Assembly (NCBI RefSeq): GCF_000716545.1
Contig: NZ_JNWZ01000002.1
Location: 133,091-197,090 of the forward strand
DNA from: Kitasatospora phosalacinea
GTDB taxonomy: Bacteria; Actinomycetota; Actinomycetes; Streptomycetales; Streptomycetaceae
Reading direction: 5' to 3'
Length of the DNA stretch: 64,000 nucleotides
Both the position numbers and the translations under genes were made by a program. The notes beneath the pieces were generated by a model. That model did not search any database, had not been told where the DNA came from, and saw nothing but the letters and a program-made list of their open reading frames with translations. The stretch's first letter is position 1. Each line of letters begins with the position of its first letter. Below are positions 7,718-15,521 of this stretch, piece by piece.

Positions 7718-8704
7718 TCAGGCGGACTGCCGGGCCCGCAGCGCGTTCAGCAGGGCGGCGCCGCGCTCGGCGTCGTCGACGCTGACGGCGAAGTCGTGGC
7801 CGGTGGCCAGGACCCGCACCACCAGGCACGCGCCGGAGCGCAGCATCACGGTGGTGCCGCGCGGGCCGAGCCGGTAGCCCCAGCCGCCGGCCCGGGCGGC
7901 GGTGCGGTGCTCGACCCGGGCGGACTCCAGCTCGTTCAGCGCCCAGCGGCGGGTCGGCAGGCCGAACACGCCGAGCGACACCTCCAGTCCGGCCGCGGAG
8001 ATCCGGGCGCGCACGGTGGAGCAGCAGGCGGCGGACAGGAAGAGCAGCGTGAGCACGGCGGACGCCGGCCAGCCGGGGAGCGCCCCGAGCAGGCCGGTCG
8101 CGGTGCCCGCCAGGGCCGCGACGGCGGCCGGGCCGCTGACCGCCGCCATCGCCAGCAGCCACGGGTTGGCGGCCCGGGAGAACCACACCAGCCGCTCGCC
8201 CTCGGGGAGTTCCAGCACCGGGCCGGCCGGTGTCGGCGCGGGGGCGGCGGCGGCCGCCGGCCCGCGCCCGCCCAGCAGCCGCACCGCCAGGGCGGTCAGC
8301 AGCGCGGCCGCGAGCGTGCCGAGGAGCAGGCCGAGCGGCAGTTCGGCCCCGTGCCAGTCGGTGCGGTCGAGGTTGGCGCGGACCACGGCGCTCTGCACGC
8401 CGACGAACAGCACGCCGCCCGCGCCCAGGAGGGCCAGGACCCAGAGCCGGAGCAGCGGGTCGCCCCAGCGCAGGCCCAGCAGCCCCAGGGCGCCCAGCAC
8501 CAGCCAGATCAGCGCCGGGGCCAGGCAGGCCGCCCACAGCGGCATCGAGCCGTCCGCGGTGGCGCCGCCCCAGTGGGTGGCCGGCCGGTCCGGCATCCTC
8601 CCGCTCGCGGCCCAGGGGAGGACGGCGGCCAGCACCGCGGTGCCCGCCACCCAGGCCGTCGGCCGGAGCAGGCCGCCCGGCCCCGCGCTCTTGCGTTCGC
8701 TCAC
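7718..8704 (-). CDS. DUF1648-family membrane protein
   Basis: 328 aa. An N-terminal DUF1648-like segment with PDRPATHWG near residue 35 (common in proteins paired with YtrA regulators) and several membrane helices, followed by two further helices and a soluble C-terminal domain that resembles bacterial PH-like/YdbT-type folds. The GTG start overlaps the TGA of the upstream GntR gene (GTGA), so the two are translationally coupled. Function unknown; pairing with a YtrA-type repressor suggests a cell-envelope response. Confidence 0.8.
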   Translation of the reverse strand: MSERKSAGPGGLLRPTAWVAGTAVLAAVLPWAASGRMPDRPATHWGGATADGSMPLWAACLAPALIWLVLGALGLLGLRWGDPLLRLWVLALLGAGGVLFVGVQSAVVRANLDRTDWHGAELPLGLLLGTLAAALLTALAVRLLGGRGPAAAAAPAPTPAGPVLELPEGERLVWFSRAANPWLLAMAAVSGPAAVAALAGTATGLLGALPGWPASAVLTLLFLSAACCSTVRARISAAGLEVSLGVFGLPTRRWALNELESARVEHRTAARAGGWGYRLGPRGTTVMLRSGACLVVRVLATGHDFAVSVDDAERGAALLNALRARQSA

Positions 8705-9048
8705 GGTATCCCCCTGATCAGCTCGACGAGTTCGGCCCTGCTGTACCCGGCCCGGGCGGCCTCCGCGACCAGCGCGCGGGCCTGCTCCAGCAGCCCGGAG
8801 CGCCGTTCGGCGCCGTCGGCGACGGTCACGCCCCGGCCCCGGCGGAACTCCAGCACCCCGTCCTCGCGCAGCTCGCGCAGGCCGCGCAGCACGGTGTTGA
8901 CGTTCACGTCGAGCGCCTGCGCGAGGTCGCGCGCGGAGGGCAGCCGGTCGCCCGGGCGGCACTCGCCCTCGGCGACGGCGCGGCGGACGGCGGCGGCGAC
9001 CTGCTCGTGCAGGGGCCGGGTGTCCTTGGTGTCCAGTCTCAGCAACAT
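8701..9048 (-). CDS. GntR-family (YtrA subfamily) transcriptional regulator
   Basis: 115 aa, the short YtrA type: a winged helix (about 10-78, with GDRLPSARDLAQALDVNVNTVLRGL) and a C-terminal tail of about 35 residues in place of an effector domain. The ATG at 9048 was chosen because the conserved MLLRLD N-terminus starts there, and because a 25-bp palindrome covers it. It overlaps the downstream DUF1648 gene by four bases. Predicted to repress its own two-gene operon. Confidence 0.9.
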   Translation of the reverse strand: MLLRLDTKDTRPLHEQVAAAVRRAVAEGECRPGDRLPSARDLAQALDVNVNTVLRGLRELREDGVLEFRRGRGVTVADGAERRSGLLEQARALVAEAARAGYSRAELVELIRGIP

Positions 9049-9071
9049 GGTGCTAATGAAACTAGCACCAT
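9047..9071. promoter_or_regulatory. GntR/YtrA-type autoregulatory operator over the start codon
   Basis: Perfect 9-bp arms ATGGTGCTA (9047-9055) and TAGCACCAT (9063-9071) around a 7-nt centre. The left arm contains the regulator's own ATG, and a -10-like TAGTTT lies inside, so bound repressor would block initiation of a leaderless or nearly leaderless mRNA. Confidence 0.65.
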
Positions 9072-9160
9072 TGGATTCTCGGGGGAAGCGGGGGAAGCGG
9101 GGGAGGCGCGGAAGCGAGGGCGGGGAGGCGGGGAGCGGTGGCGGTCGGGGTCCGGAAACG

Positions 9161-9214
9161 CCGGACACCCGGCTGCCGGGCCCCGTGGCGGGGCGGTGGC
9201 GGCCGGGTGTCCGG
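9161..9214 (-). terminator. Terminator of sodN
   Basis: 13-bp perfect stem (9161-9173 with 9202-9214) beginning 17 nt past the sodN stop. Confidence 0.6.
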
Positions 9215-9230
9215 TGGGGCTGACGCGGGG

Positions 9231-9626
9231 TCAGGCCTTCTTGGTCTCCCAGAAGATCGCGTCGATCTCGGCGATCAGGTCCAGCAGGGCCTGGCCGGTC
9301 GCCGGGTCGGTGGACGCCTTGGCGGCCGAGGCGGCCTTGCCGGCCCGGTTGAACAGGTCGTGCAGGCCCGGGTAGGCCTCGAAGTGCGGGGCCTTGAAGT
9401 AGTCGGTGTGCAGCACCGAGAGGTGGTGCTTGACCAGCTCGGCGCGCTCCTCCTTGATGACGATGGCGCGAGCGCGGAACTCGGCGTCCTCGTTGGCCTG
9501 GTACTTCTCCTGAGTGGCCTTCACGGACTCGGCCTCGATGCGGGCCTGGGCCGGGTCGTACACGCCGCAGGGCAGGTCGCAGTGGGCGTGGGCGGTGACT
9601 CGCGGAGCAAACAGACGAGAGAACAT
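9231..9626 (-). CDS. sodN: Nickel superoxide dismutase SodN
   Basis: 131-aa precursor of the cytoplasmic nickel SOD, which converts superoxide to oxygen and hydrogen peroxide. A 14-residue leader ending at Ala14 is removed to expose His15, the first residue of the nickel hook HCDLPCGVYDP; ligands are the N-terminal amine and His15 imidazole, Cys16 and Cys20. The 117-residue helical mature part is the family size. AAGGAAGG precedes the ATG. The maturation protease sodX diverges 104 bp away. In S. coelicolor sodN rises with nickel, and its mRNA is targeted by an sRNA from sodF; sodF is not in this window, so that link cannot be checked. Confidence 0.97.
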   Translation of the reverse strand: MFSRLFAPRVTAHAHCDLPCGVYDPAQARIEAESVKATQEKYQANEDAEFRARAIVIKEERAELVKHHLSVLHTDYFKAPHFEAYPGLHDLFNRAGKAASAAKASTDPATGQALLDLIAEIDAIFWETKKA

Positions 9627-9730
9627 GGGGGTCCTTCCTTAGATCGTCTTCCCGGGCCCGACATTACCCCCACGGCGGGCCGAAATCCCCGTCGCCCCGG
9701 GGGCCTAGGGCAAAAGAAGGAGTTCGAACC

Positions 9731-10138
9731 ATGCGATATGGGACACCGCTCGGCGTCGTCGACGTCGCCGGCCCGTCGATGCGCCGGCTGCTCTCCGACG
9801 GCGACCGGGTGCTGGTGCGCTACGGGGCGCGGCTGCGGCCCGGGGCGATCGCGCTGTTCCGGCACCCGCTGCGGCAGGACCTGCTGGTGGTCAAGCGCGC
9901 GGCGGGGCGGCGGCCGGGCGGCTGGTGGATGCTCTCCGACAACCCGCTGGTGCGCACCGACAGCCGCGAATACGGCGCGGTGCCGGACGAGTTGGTGCTC
10001 GGCCGGGTGCTGCTGCGGCTGGCCCCCCGGCCGGCCTGGCTGGCACCGGGGCCCCGGGTGGAGCGCGTGCTGCGGGGACGCGCGCCGCGGTTCGCCGAGC
10101 GGCTGGGCGTCAGCGTGCCGTTCGACGGGGAACCGTGA
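9731..10138 (+). CDS. sodX: Nickel-type SOD maturation protease SodX (S26 family)
   Basis: 135-aa signal-peptidase-like S26 protease with the nucleophile in GPSM (Ser16) and the general base Lys55 in LVVKRAAG. It lacks the membrane anchor of ordinary signal peptidases, which fits cytoplasmic trimming of the SodN leader. GAAGGAG lies 8-9 nt before the ATG. Its position next to sodN makes the assignment secure. Confidence 0.93.
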   Translation: MRYGTPLGVVDVAGPSMRRLLSDGDRVLVRYGARLRPGAIALFRHPLRQDLLVVKRAAGRRPGGWWMLSDNPLVRTDSREYGAVPDELVLGRVLLRLAPRPAWLAPGPRVERVLRGRAPRFAERLGVSVPFDGEP

Positions 10139-10174
10139 CGCGGCACCTCGTGCCGTGACACCGGCGCCGCGGCG

Positions 10175-10762
10175 TCAACCCTGGGCGGCCGACGCCCGTT
10201 GGGCCTCCTGGCGCTTGCGGGCGCGGTAGGCGGCGACGTTGGCGCGGGTGGCGCAGCGGTCGGAGCAGTAGCGGCGGGAGCGGTTGGTGGAGGTGTCGAG
10301 GTAGGCGTTGCGGCAGGGGGCGGCCTGGCAGATGCCGAGCCGGTCGACGCCGAGGCCGGTGAGGTGGATGGCCAGGCCCATGCAGGCGACGGCGGCGTAG
10401 TTGGCGGCGGCGGTGGGAGCGTTGTCGGCCAGGTGCAGGTGCCAGTTGGGGCGGCCGGTGTCGTCCAGGTCGTCGTGGCCGGAGACCAGCGGGCTGACGG
10501 GGTACTCCACCATCAGGCTGTTGAGCAGGTCGACGGCCCGGACGTCCTCGCCCCCGGCGGCGGCCTCGAACACCCCGCGCAGCCGGGTGCGGACGGCGCG
10601 CAGCCGCGGCAGGTCGGCCTCGTCGGCGAGCATGGCGGCCCGGGAGGGGGAGCCGAACAGGGACCGGACGGCGTCCACCGAGGTGAGGCCGTCGGTGCCG
10701 CGGTCGGGTTCCTCGCTGTTGACCAGCCGGACGGCGAAGTCGGCGTACGAGGCGAGCTCCAC
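10175..10762 (-). CDS. CGNR zinc-finger protein (ABATE domain)
   Basis: 195 aa: an N-terminal ABATE domain and a C-terminal CGNR-type zinc finger with CQAAPCRNAYLDTS and RYCSDRCATRANVAAYR (about 146-185), the likely DNA-binding part. The GTG start has GGAAGGA nine bases upstream. Family members are stress-associated transcription regulators of unknown ligand. The 151-bp gap upstream contains -10-like TACCCT/TAATAC sequences but no clear operator. Confidence 0.88.
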   Translation of the reverse strand: MELASYADFAVRLVNSEEPDRGTDGLTSVDAVRSLFGSPSRAAMLADEADLPRLRAVRTRLRGVFEAAAGGEDVRAVDLLNSLMVEYPVSPLVSGHDDLDDTGRPNWHLHLADNAPTAAANYAAVACMGLAIHLTGLGVDRLGICQAAPCRNAYLDTSTNRSRRYCSDRCATRANVAAYRARKRQEAQRASAAQG

Positions 10763-10913
10763 GGGGGTCCTTCCGGACGGGGGTGTAACGGGTCGAATGA
10801 CTCCAGGGTATTACAGGTGCGGGCGGACGCGCCGGTGCCCGCCGGGCGCGGGAGCGCGGGGCGGGCACCGGGGGCGTACGGGCGTACGGTCGGGAGGCGT
10901 ACGGGGGCGCGGG

Positions 10914-11708
10914 TCAGAGCACCTTGGAGAGGAAGGCGCGGGTGCGCTCGTGCTGCGGGTTGCCGAGCACCTCGCGCGGGTGGCCGGACTCGACGACCAC
11001 GCCGCCGTCCATGAACACCAGCGCGTCGCCGACCTCGCGGGCGAAGCCCATCTCGTGGGTGACCACGATCATGGTCATGCCCTCTTCGGCGAGGCCGCGC
11101 ATCACGTCCAGCACCTCGCCGACCAGCTCGGGGTCGAGCGCCGAGGTGGGCTCGTCGAACAGCATCAACTTGGGCTGCATGGCCAGCGCCCGGGCGATGG
11201 CGACGCGCTGCTGCTGGCCGCCGGAGAGCTGCGAGGGGTAGTTGCCGGCCTTGTCGGCCAGGCCGACCCGCTCCAGCAGGGCCATCGCGCGGTCCCGGGC
11301 GGCGGCCCGGTTCTCCTTCTTGACCTGCACCGGCGCCTCGGTGACGTTCTCCAGCGCGGTCATGTGCGGGAACAGGTTGAAGCGCTGGAAGACCATGCCG
11401 ATGTCCTGGCGCTTGAGCGCGACCTCGCGGTCCCTGAGCTCGTAGAGCCTGTCGCCCTTCTGCCGGTAGCCGACCAGTTCGCCGTCGACGTACAGCCGGC
11501 CGGCGTTGATCTTCTCCAGGTGGTTGATGCAGCGCAGGAAGGTGGACTTGCCGGAGCCGGACGGGCCGACCAGGCAGAACACCTCGCTCTGCCGCACCTC
11601 CAGGTCGATGCCCTTGAGCACCTCGACCTGGCCGTAGGACTTGTGCACGCCCTCGGCCCGGACCATCGGACGGCCGGGTGCCTCCTGCGGCTTGGACAGG
11701 TCGGTCAT
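10914..11708 (-). CDS. Polar amino acid ABC transporter ATPase
   Basis: 264-aa GlnQ/HisP-type ATPase: Walker [10 protein letters not shown] (48-56), signature LSGGQQQR, Walker [13 protein letters not shown] and the switch His in VTHEMGF. Last gene of a three-gene operon (binding protein, permease, ATPase); its ATG overlaps the permease stop (ATGA), so the two are coupled. It powers import of a polar amino acid; specificity depends on the binding protein and is not determined. Confidence 0.93.
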   Translation of the reverse strand: MTDLSKPQEAPGRPMVRAEGVHKSYGQVEVLKGIDLEVRQSEVFCLVGPSGSGKSTFLRCINHLEKINAGRLYVDGELVGYRQKGDRLYELRDREVALKRQDIGMVFQRFNLFPHMTALENVTEAPVQVKKENRAAARDRAMALLERVGLADKAGNYPSQLSGGQQQRVAIARALAMQPKLMLFDEPTSALDPELVGEVLDVMRGLAEEGMTMIVVTHEMGFAREVGDALVFMDGGVVVESGHPREVLGNPQHERTRAFLSKVL

Positions 11709-12715
11709 GCGTCCTTCCTCCCGTCCGGGGCGCCGCCCGGCGCGCCGTCGGTCGCCGCGCTCCCCGCCGGTGCCGCGGACGCCGCCGGCTTCGCCGGGGC
11801 GCGGCCGGCGAAGAGGGCGCGCACCCGCTGCAGCGGGGTGGGCGGCAGCGTCCGGTTGGCGCCGCGGGCGTAGTACCGCTCCAGGTAGTACTGGCCGACC
11901 GTCAGGATCGAGGTCAGCAGCAGGTAGTAGATCGAGACCGCGATCATCGCGGCGATCGGCTTGTAGGTGCGGGTGGAGATGTCGTGGCCGGCGGTGAACA
12001 GCTCCACCAGCGAGATCACCTGCACCAGCGAGGTGGTCTTCAGCATCGAGATGGTCTCGTTGCCGGTCGGCGGGATGATCACCCGCATCGCCTGCGGCAG
12101 CACGATCCGGCGCAGCGCGGTGGCCCGGCTCATGCCGAGCGCGTGCGCGGCCTCGGACTGGCCCTCGTCCACCGACTGGATGCCGGCCCGGACGATCTCC
12201 GCCATGTAGGCGGCCTCGTTGAGGCCGAGGCCGAGCAGCGCGGCGGTGAACACCGGCACCAGGGTGTTGGACTCCTGGGACCAGAAGGAGGGGCCGAACG
12301 GGACGCCGAGCGAGATCTCCTTCCACAGGAAGCCGATGTTGTTCCAGAGCACCAGCTGCACCAGTACCGGGGTGCCGCGGAAGACCCAGATGTAGAACCA
12401 GGCGGCGCCGGAGAGCACCGGGTTCTTCGACAGCCGCATGACGGCCAGCAGCACGCCGCCGACCACGCCCATCAGCATGGCCAGGACGGTCAGTTCCAGG
12501 GTGGTCCAGATGCCGTGGACGACGGTGGGGTCGCGCAGCACGGCGCCGACGAAGTCCCAGTCCAGGGCGGGGTTGGTGAACAGGACGTGCAGCAGCATCG
12601 CGCCGAGCACGGCGACGACGGCGACGGTGACCCAGCGGCCGGGGTGGCGGACGGGGACGGCCTTGATGGCCTCGGGCCGGCCCCGGCTCGCCGGTTCCTG
12701 GTCGGTCTTTTCCAC
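11705..12715 (-). CDS. Polar amino acid ABC transporter permease
   Basis: 336 aa, HisMQ-type permease with five to six membrane helices, the EAA loop [21 protein letters not shown] in the second half, and an unusually long Ala/Gly/Pro-rich C-terminal tail of about 35 residues. GTG start with GAGG upstream, 36 nt after the binding-protein stop. A homodimer would form the channel because the operon has only one permease. Confidence 0.92.
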   Translation of the reverse strand: MEKTDQEPASRGRPEAIKAVPVRHPGRWVTVAVVAVLGAMLLHVLFTNPALDWDFVGAVLRDPTVVHGIWTTLELTVLAMLMGVVGGVLLAVMRLSKNPVLSGAAWFYIWVFRGTPVLVQLVLWNNIGFLWKEISLGVPFGPSFWSQESNTLVPVFTAALLGLGLNEAAYMAEIVRAGIQSVDEGQSEAAHALGMSRATALRRIVLPQAMRVIIPPTGNETISMLKTTSLVQVISLVELFTAGHDISTRTYKPIAAMIAVSIYYLLLTSILTVGQYYLERYYARGANRTLPPTPLQRVRALFAGRAPAKPAASAAPAGSAATDGAPGGAPDGRKDA

Positions 12716-12751
12716 GTGATTACCTCGTCGGGGGGTTCGGGCGGCGGAGCG

Positions 12752-13693
12752 TCAGCTCTGGGCGGCGTTGATCTCGGAGGTGCTGATCGCTCCGGCGGAC
12801 ACGCCCCACTTGTCGAGGATGGTCTTGTAGGTGCCGTCCGCCATCAGCGACTGGATCGCGCCCTGGACCGCCTTGCTGAGCGGCGAGCCCTTGGCCAGGA
12901 TCACGCCGTAGGGGGCGGCGCCGTAGGTGTCGCCGAGCTTCTCCAGCTGGCCGCCGGTCTGCTTGAGGGCGTAGTCGACGACCGGGGAGTCGGCCAGCAT
13001 CACCTGGTCGCGGCCGGAGACCAGCGACTGGGCGACGTCGGTCTGCAGGGCGAAGCGGTCGCCGTCGTTCGGGACGGGGCTCTTGCCGGCCTTGGCGCAG
13101 TCCGGGTTGCGGGTGTCCTTGATCTCGTCGGCCTGGGTGGTGCCGTCCTGGACGGCGACCTTCTTGCCGCACAGGTCGTCCAGCGCGATCTTGTCCGGGT
13201 TGCCCTTCTTCACCGCGGCGGAGGTGCCGGCCGAGAAGTAGGTGACCATGTCGACCTGCTCCTCGCGCTCCTTGGTGTCGGTGAACGAGCTCATGCCGAG
13301 CTGGTACTTGTTCGACTGGATGCCGGGGATGATGTCGGTGAACCCGGCGCTCTGGAACTCGGCGGTCAGGCCCAGCTTCTGGGCGATGGCCGTGCCGAGG
13401 TCGACGTCCATGCCGACGATCTTGCCCTTCTCGTCCTTGAACTCGTTGGGCGCGTAGGAGGTGTCCGAGCCGACCACCAGCTTGCCGCCGGCCTTGACGT
13501 CGGCCGGAACCAGCCCGGCCAGCGCCGGGTCGGCCGCCGCGGCGGGGACGGCCTGGGTGGGGATCGGTGCGGCGCCCGAGGTGGTGGTGGCGGTGGAGGC
13601 GCTGCTGCCGCAGGCGGTGAGCAGCAGTGCGCCGGCCGCGAGGGCGGCGGCCGCGCCGAGCGGCCGGGTCAGGGGTGTACGGGCAGCGGGCAT
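12752..13693 (-). CDS. Amino acid ABC transporter substrate-binding lipoprotein
   Basis: 313 aa, family 3 solute-binding protein. Basic N-terminus, hydrophobic core and lipobox LLTAC with Cys28 as the lipid-modified residue; then the bilobed domain with GSDTSYAPNEF and MDVDLGTAIAQKLGL. The frame is open well upstream, but ATG at 13693 has GAGGAG before it and is followed by the signal peptide. First gene of the transporter operon; palindromes resembling an ARG box lie in its leader region. Confidence 0.92.
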   Translation of the reverse strand: MPAARTPLTRPLGAAAALAAGALLLTACGSSASTATTTSGAAPIPTQAVPAAAADPALAGLVPADVKAGGKLVVGSDTSYAPNEFKDEKGKIVGMDVDLGTAIAQKLGLTAEFQSAGFTDIIPGIQSNKYQLGMSSFTDTKEREEQVDMVTYFSAGTSAAVKKGNPDKIALDDLCGKKVAVQDGTTQADEIKDTRNPDCAKAGKSPVPNDGDRFALQTDVAQSLVSGRDQVMLADSPVVDYALKQTGGQLEKLGDTYGAAPYGVILAKGSPLSKAVQGAIQSLMADGTYKTILDKWGVSAGAISTSEINAAQS

Positions 13694-13880
13694 GGGGATC
13701 TCCTCTTGGGGATCGGACGGGGTGCCGCGCCGCCTGGTGACGCGGCGCGGTACAGCGTGGTCGGTGCTCGCCACCCTCCGCCGAGGTGACAGGTGGATCC
13801 GATGTGTGGGGAATCCTGCCACTGTGGGTGGGAAATCGGAGCCCGTGCCAGATCAAAATCGGATAACAGGACCGCCGACT

Positions 13881-13935
13881 GTCCGGTATCCGGACATTTC
13901 TCCTGGTCATGTCACCTGGTGCATAATCATGCACC
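13881..13935. promoter_or_regulatory. Two palindromes upstream of the amino acid transporter operon
   Basis: GTCCGGTATCCGGAC (13881-13895, 6-bp arms) and GGTGCATAATCATGCACC (13918-13935, 7-bp arms, 4-nt centre). The core of the second, TGCAT-N4-ATGCA, has the spacing and symmetry of an ArgR box. They lie 188-242 bp before the binding-protein start and 48 bp beyond the preceding gene. Regulator identity is inferred. Confidence 0.4.
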
Positions 13936-13982
13936 GGGTGACCGGCCGACCCGGCACCCCCCCCGCGCCGGGACGGCGCCGC

Positions 13983-14960
13983 CTAGAAACCGCCGTTCAC
14001 CACGGCGCTCTGCACCGCGCCGTCGGTCAGGCCCCACTTGGCCAGGATCCGGTCGTACTCGCCGCTGCGGATCAGCTGGTCCAGCGCCTTCGCCACGGCG
14101 TCGCGCAGCGCGGTGTCCTGCTTGGCGAACGCGATCCCGTACGGCGCCACCTGCAACTGCGCGCCGACCACCTGGAACTGCGTGCCGCCCCGCCCGTTCT
14201 TCACCGCGTGCGCCGCCACCGGCGCGTCGTTCAGGTCCGCCGCGGCCCGGCCCTGCCCGACCAGGGCCAGCGCCTGGTCGTCGGTGTCGGTCTCGGTCAC
14301 GGTCAGCTTGCGGCCGGTCTTCTCGCACACCCCGGTCTGCCGCTCCAGCAGCGCGGCCTGGGTGGTCTCGCGCTGCACCGCGACCGTCCGCCCGCACAGG
14401 TCGTCCAGCCCGGAGATCCGCTGCGGGTTGCCCTTGGCCACCACGACCGAGGTGCCGGTCACGAAGTAGTCGACGAAGTCCAGGCCGTCGTTGACCTTGC
14501 GGGCCTCCTCGTCGACGCCGTCCCGGCGCTGCGGGGTGTCGGTCATCCCCGACATCACCAGGTCGTACTCGCGGGCCTGCAGCCCCAGCCGCAGCCGGTT
14601 GAACGGCACGTCGCTGAACTGCACCCGCATCCCCAGCACGTTGCCCAGCGCGTCGGCCAGGTCCACGTCCAGGCCGTCCGGCCGGTTGCCCTCCGACTTG
14701 AAGCCGACCGGCGCGTACGTCAGGTCCGCGCCGATCCGCAGCACCCCCGCCGCCCGCACCTGCTCGGGCAGTTGGGAGCGCGGGTCGGACCCCTGGCCGG
14801 CGTCGCCGCCGGACGGGGCGGCGGAGCCGCAGCCGGTCAGCAGCAGCGCGCCGGTCACCGCGGCGGCGGTGAGGGCGCCGGCCCGGTTCGCGGCGGGCCG
14901 GCCGGCGCCGGTGGTCCGGGGGCGGGCGCCGGGTCTGGCGGGGGGAGTGGCCGTCGACAT
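13983..14960 (-). CDS. Second amino acid-binding lipoprotein
   Basis: 325 aa, family 3 solute-binding protein with lipobox LLTGC (Cys44) after a long Pro/Arg/Ala-rich N-terminus. The binding domain (GADLTYAPVGFKSEG, LDVDLADALGNVLGM) resembles the neighbouring operon's protein in layout but is clearly diverged. AGGAGG lies upstream of the ATG. No permease or ATPase adjoins it directly, so it may feed the transporter encoded downstream; the 289-bp gap argues for its own regulation. Confidence 0.9.
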   Translation of the reverse strand: MSTATPPARPGARPRTTGAGRPAANRAGALTAAAVTGALLLTGCGSAAPSGGDAGQGSDPRSQLPEQVRAAGVLRIGADLTYAPVGFKSEGNRPDGLDVDLADALGNVLGMRVQFSDVPFNRLRLGLQAREYDLVMSGMTDTPQRRDGVDEEARKVNDGLDFVDYFVTGTSVVVAKGNPQRISGLDDLCGRTVAVQRETTQAALLERQTGVCEKTGRKLTVTETDTDDQALALVGQGRAAADLNDAPVAAHAVKNGRGGTQFQVVGAQLQVAPYGIAFAKQDTALRDAVAKALDQLIRSGEYDRILAKWGLTDGAVQSAVVNGGF

Positions 14961-15521
14961 CGGGATCCTCCTGTGGGAGAGGGGGGCGGGCCCCCGCCGC
15001 TGCGCGCTGGTGTGCGCGACCGGTGCGACGGGGCAGGACGTGGCCCGACGTGCGCGGGAACGTCCGGACAACGGTGGTCGAACACCGGATATTGCCATCC
15101 CGACCTGCTCGGCCGGGTAGCGGGTGTGTCAGAATCTCGTATCGGGTGACCCCCGACGCAGAACTCAGACCGCCGGTTCGCCACAGGGCCGGGGGTGCCC
15201 AGGAACGGAAGCCGTCACCGGCTCCGTATCCGGAGCACCAGCTCCCCTCCGTGTCTGCGTTCACTCCTGCGAGTGCCCTGCGGACCCCTCGCTTCGGGGG
15301 CCACGCGGACAAGAAGGACCCGGCACAGGTGCGGTGCCGGCGTCCGGACGAACAACGCAGAACACCTAAACCCTCACCCCGAGGGCGCCGCCCGACGGCT
15401 GCGCCCCGACCCGGACACGGGTGCGCCGCAGGCGGCGCGCCCGTACTCGCGCATCGGCGCGCGGACGGGTCGAAAGCCCGTCGGACGCGCGCCTTCGCCG
15501 ATACATGACGAAGAGGTCATT
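14961..15521. other. 561-bp divergent intergenic region
   Basis: It holds the promoters of the second binding protein (minus) and of malic enzyme (plus). Seen: GCTCCGTATCCGGAGC (15221-15236), a palindrome whose core resembles the one at 13881; several GC-rich inverted repeats at 15380-15450; and a long hairpin at 15453-15502. No riboswitch class was recognised. Confidence 0.5.
15453..15502 (+). promoter_or_regulatory. Long hairpin in the malic enzyme 5' leader
   Basis: GGCGCGCG (15456-15463) pairs with CGCGCGCC (15486-15493), the inner GACGGG with CCCGTC around a 7-nt TCGAAAG loop, and the outer ATC/GAT with a 6-nt bulge. The helix ends about 10 nt before the AGAGG ribosome site of the malic enzyme gene. 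It could be an attenuator or a translation-control element; GC-rich DNA also folds by chance. Confidence 0.4.

Noticed and set aside
9627..9730. Nur (nickel) box between sodN and sodX
   Set aside because: No TTGCAA-type inverted halves were found, and sodN is not the known direct Nur target.
15125..15450. Possible cobalamin or other known riboswitch before malic enzyme
   Set aside because: Short stretches such as GCCACAGGG and CAGGAACGGAAG recall parts of such motifs, but the ordered conserved boxes are missing.
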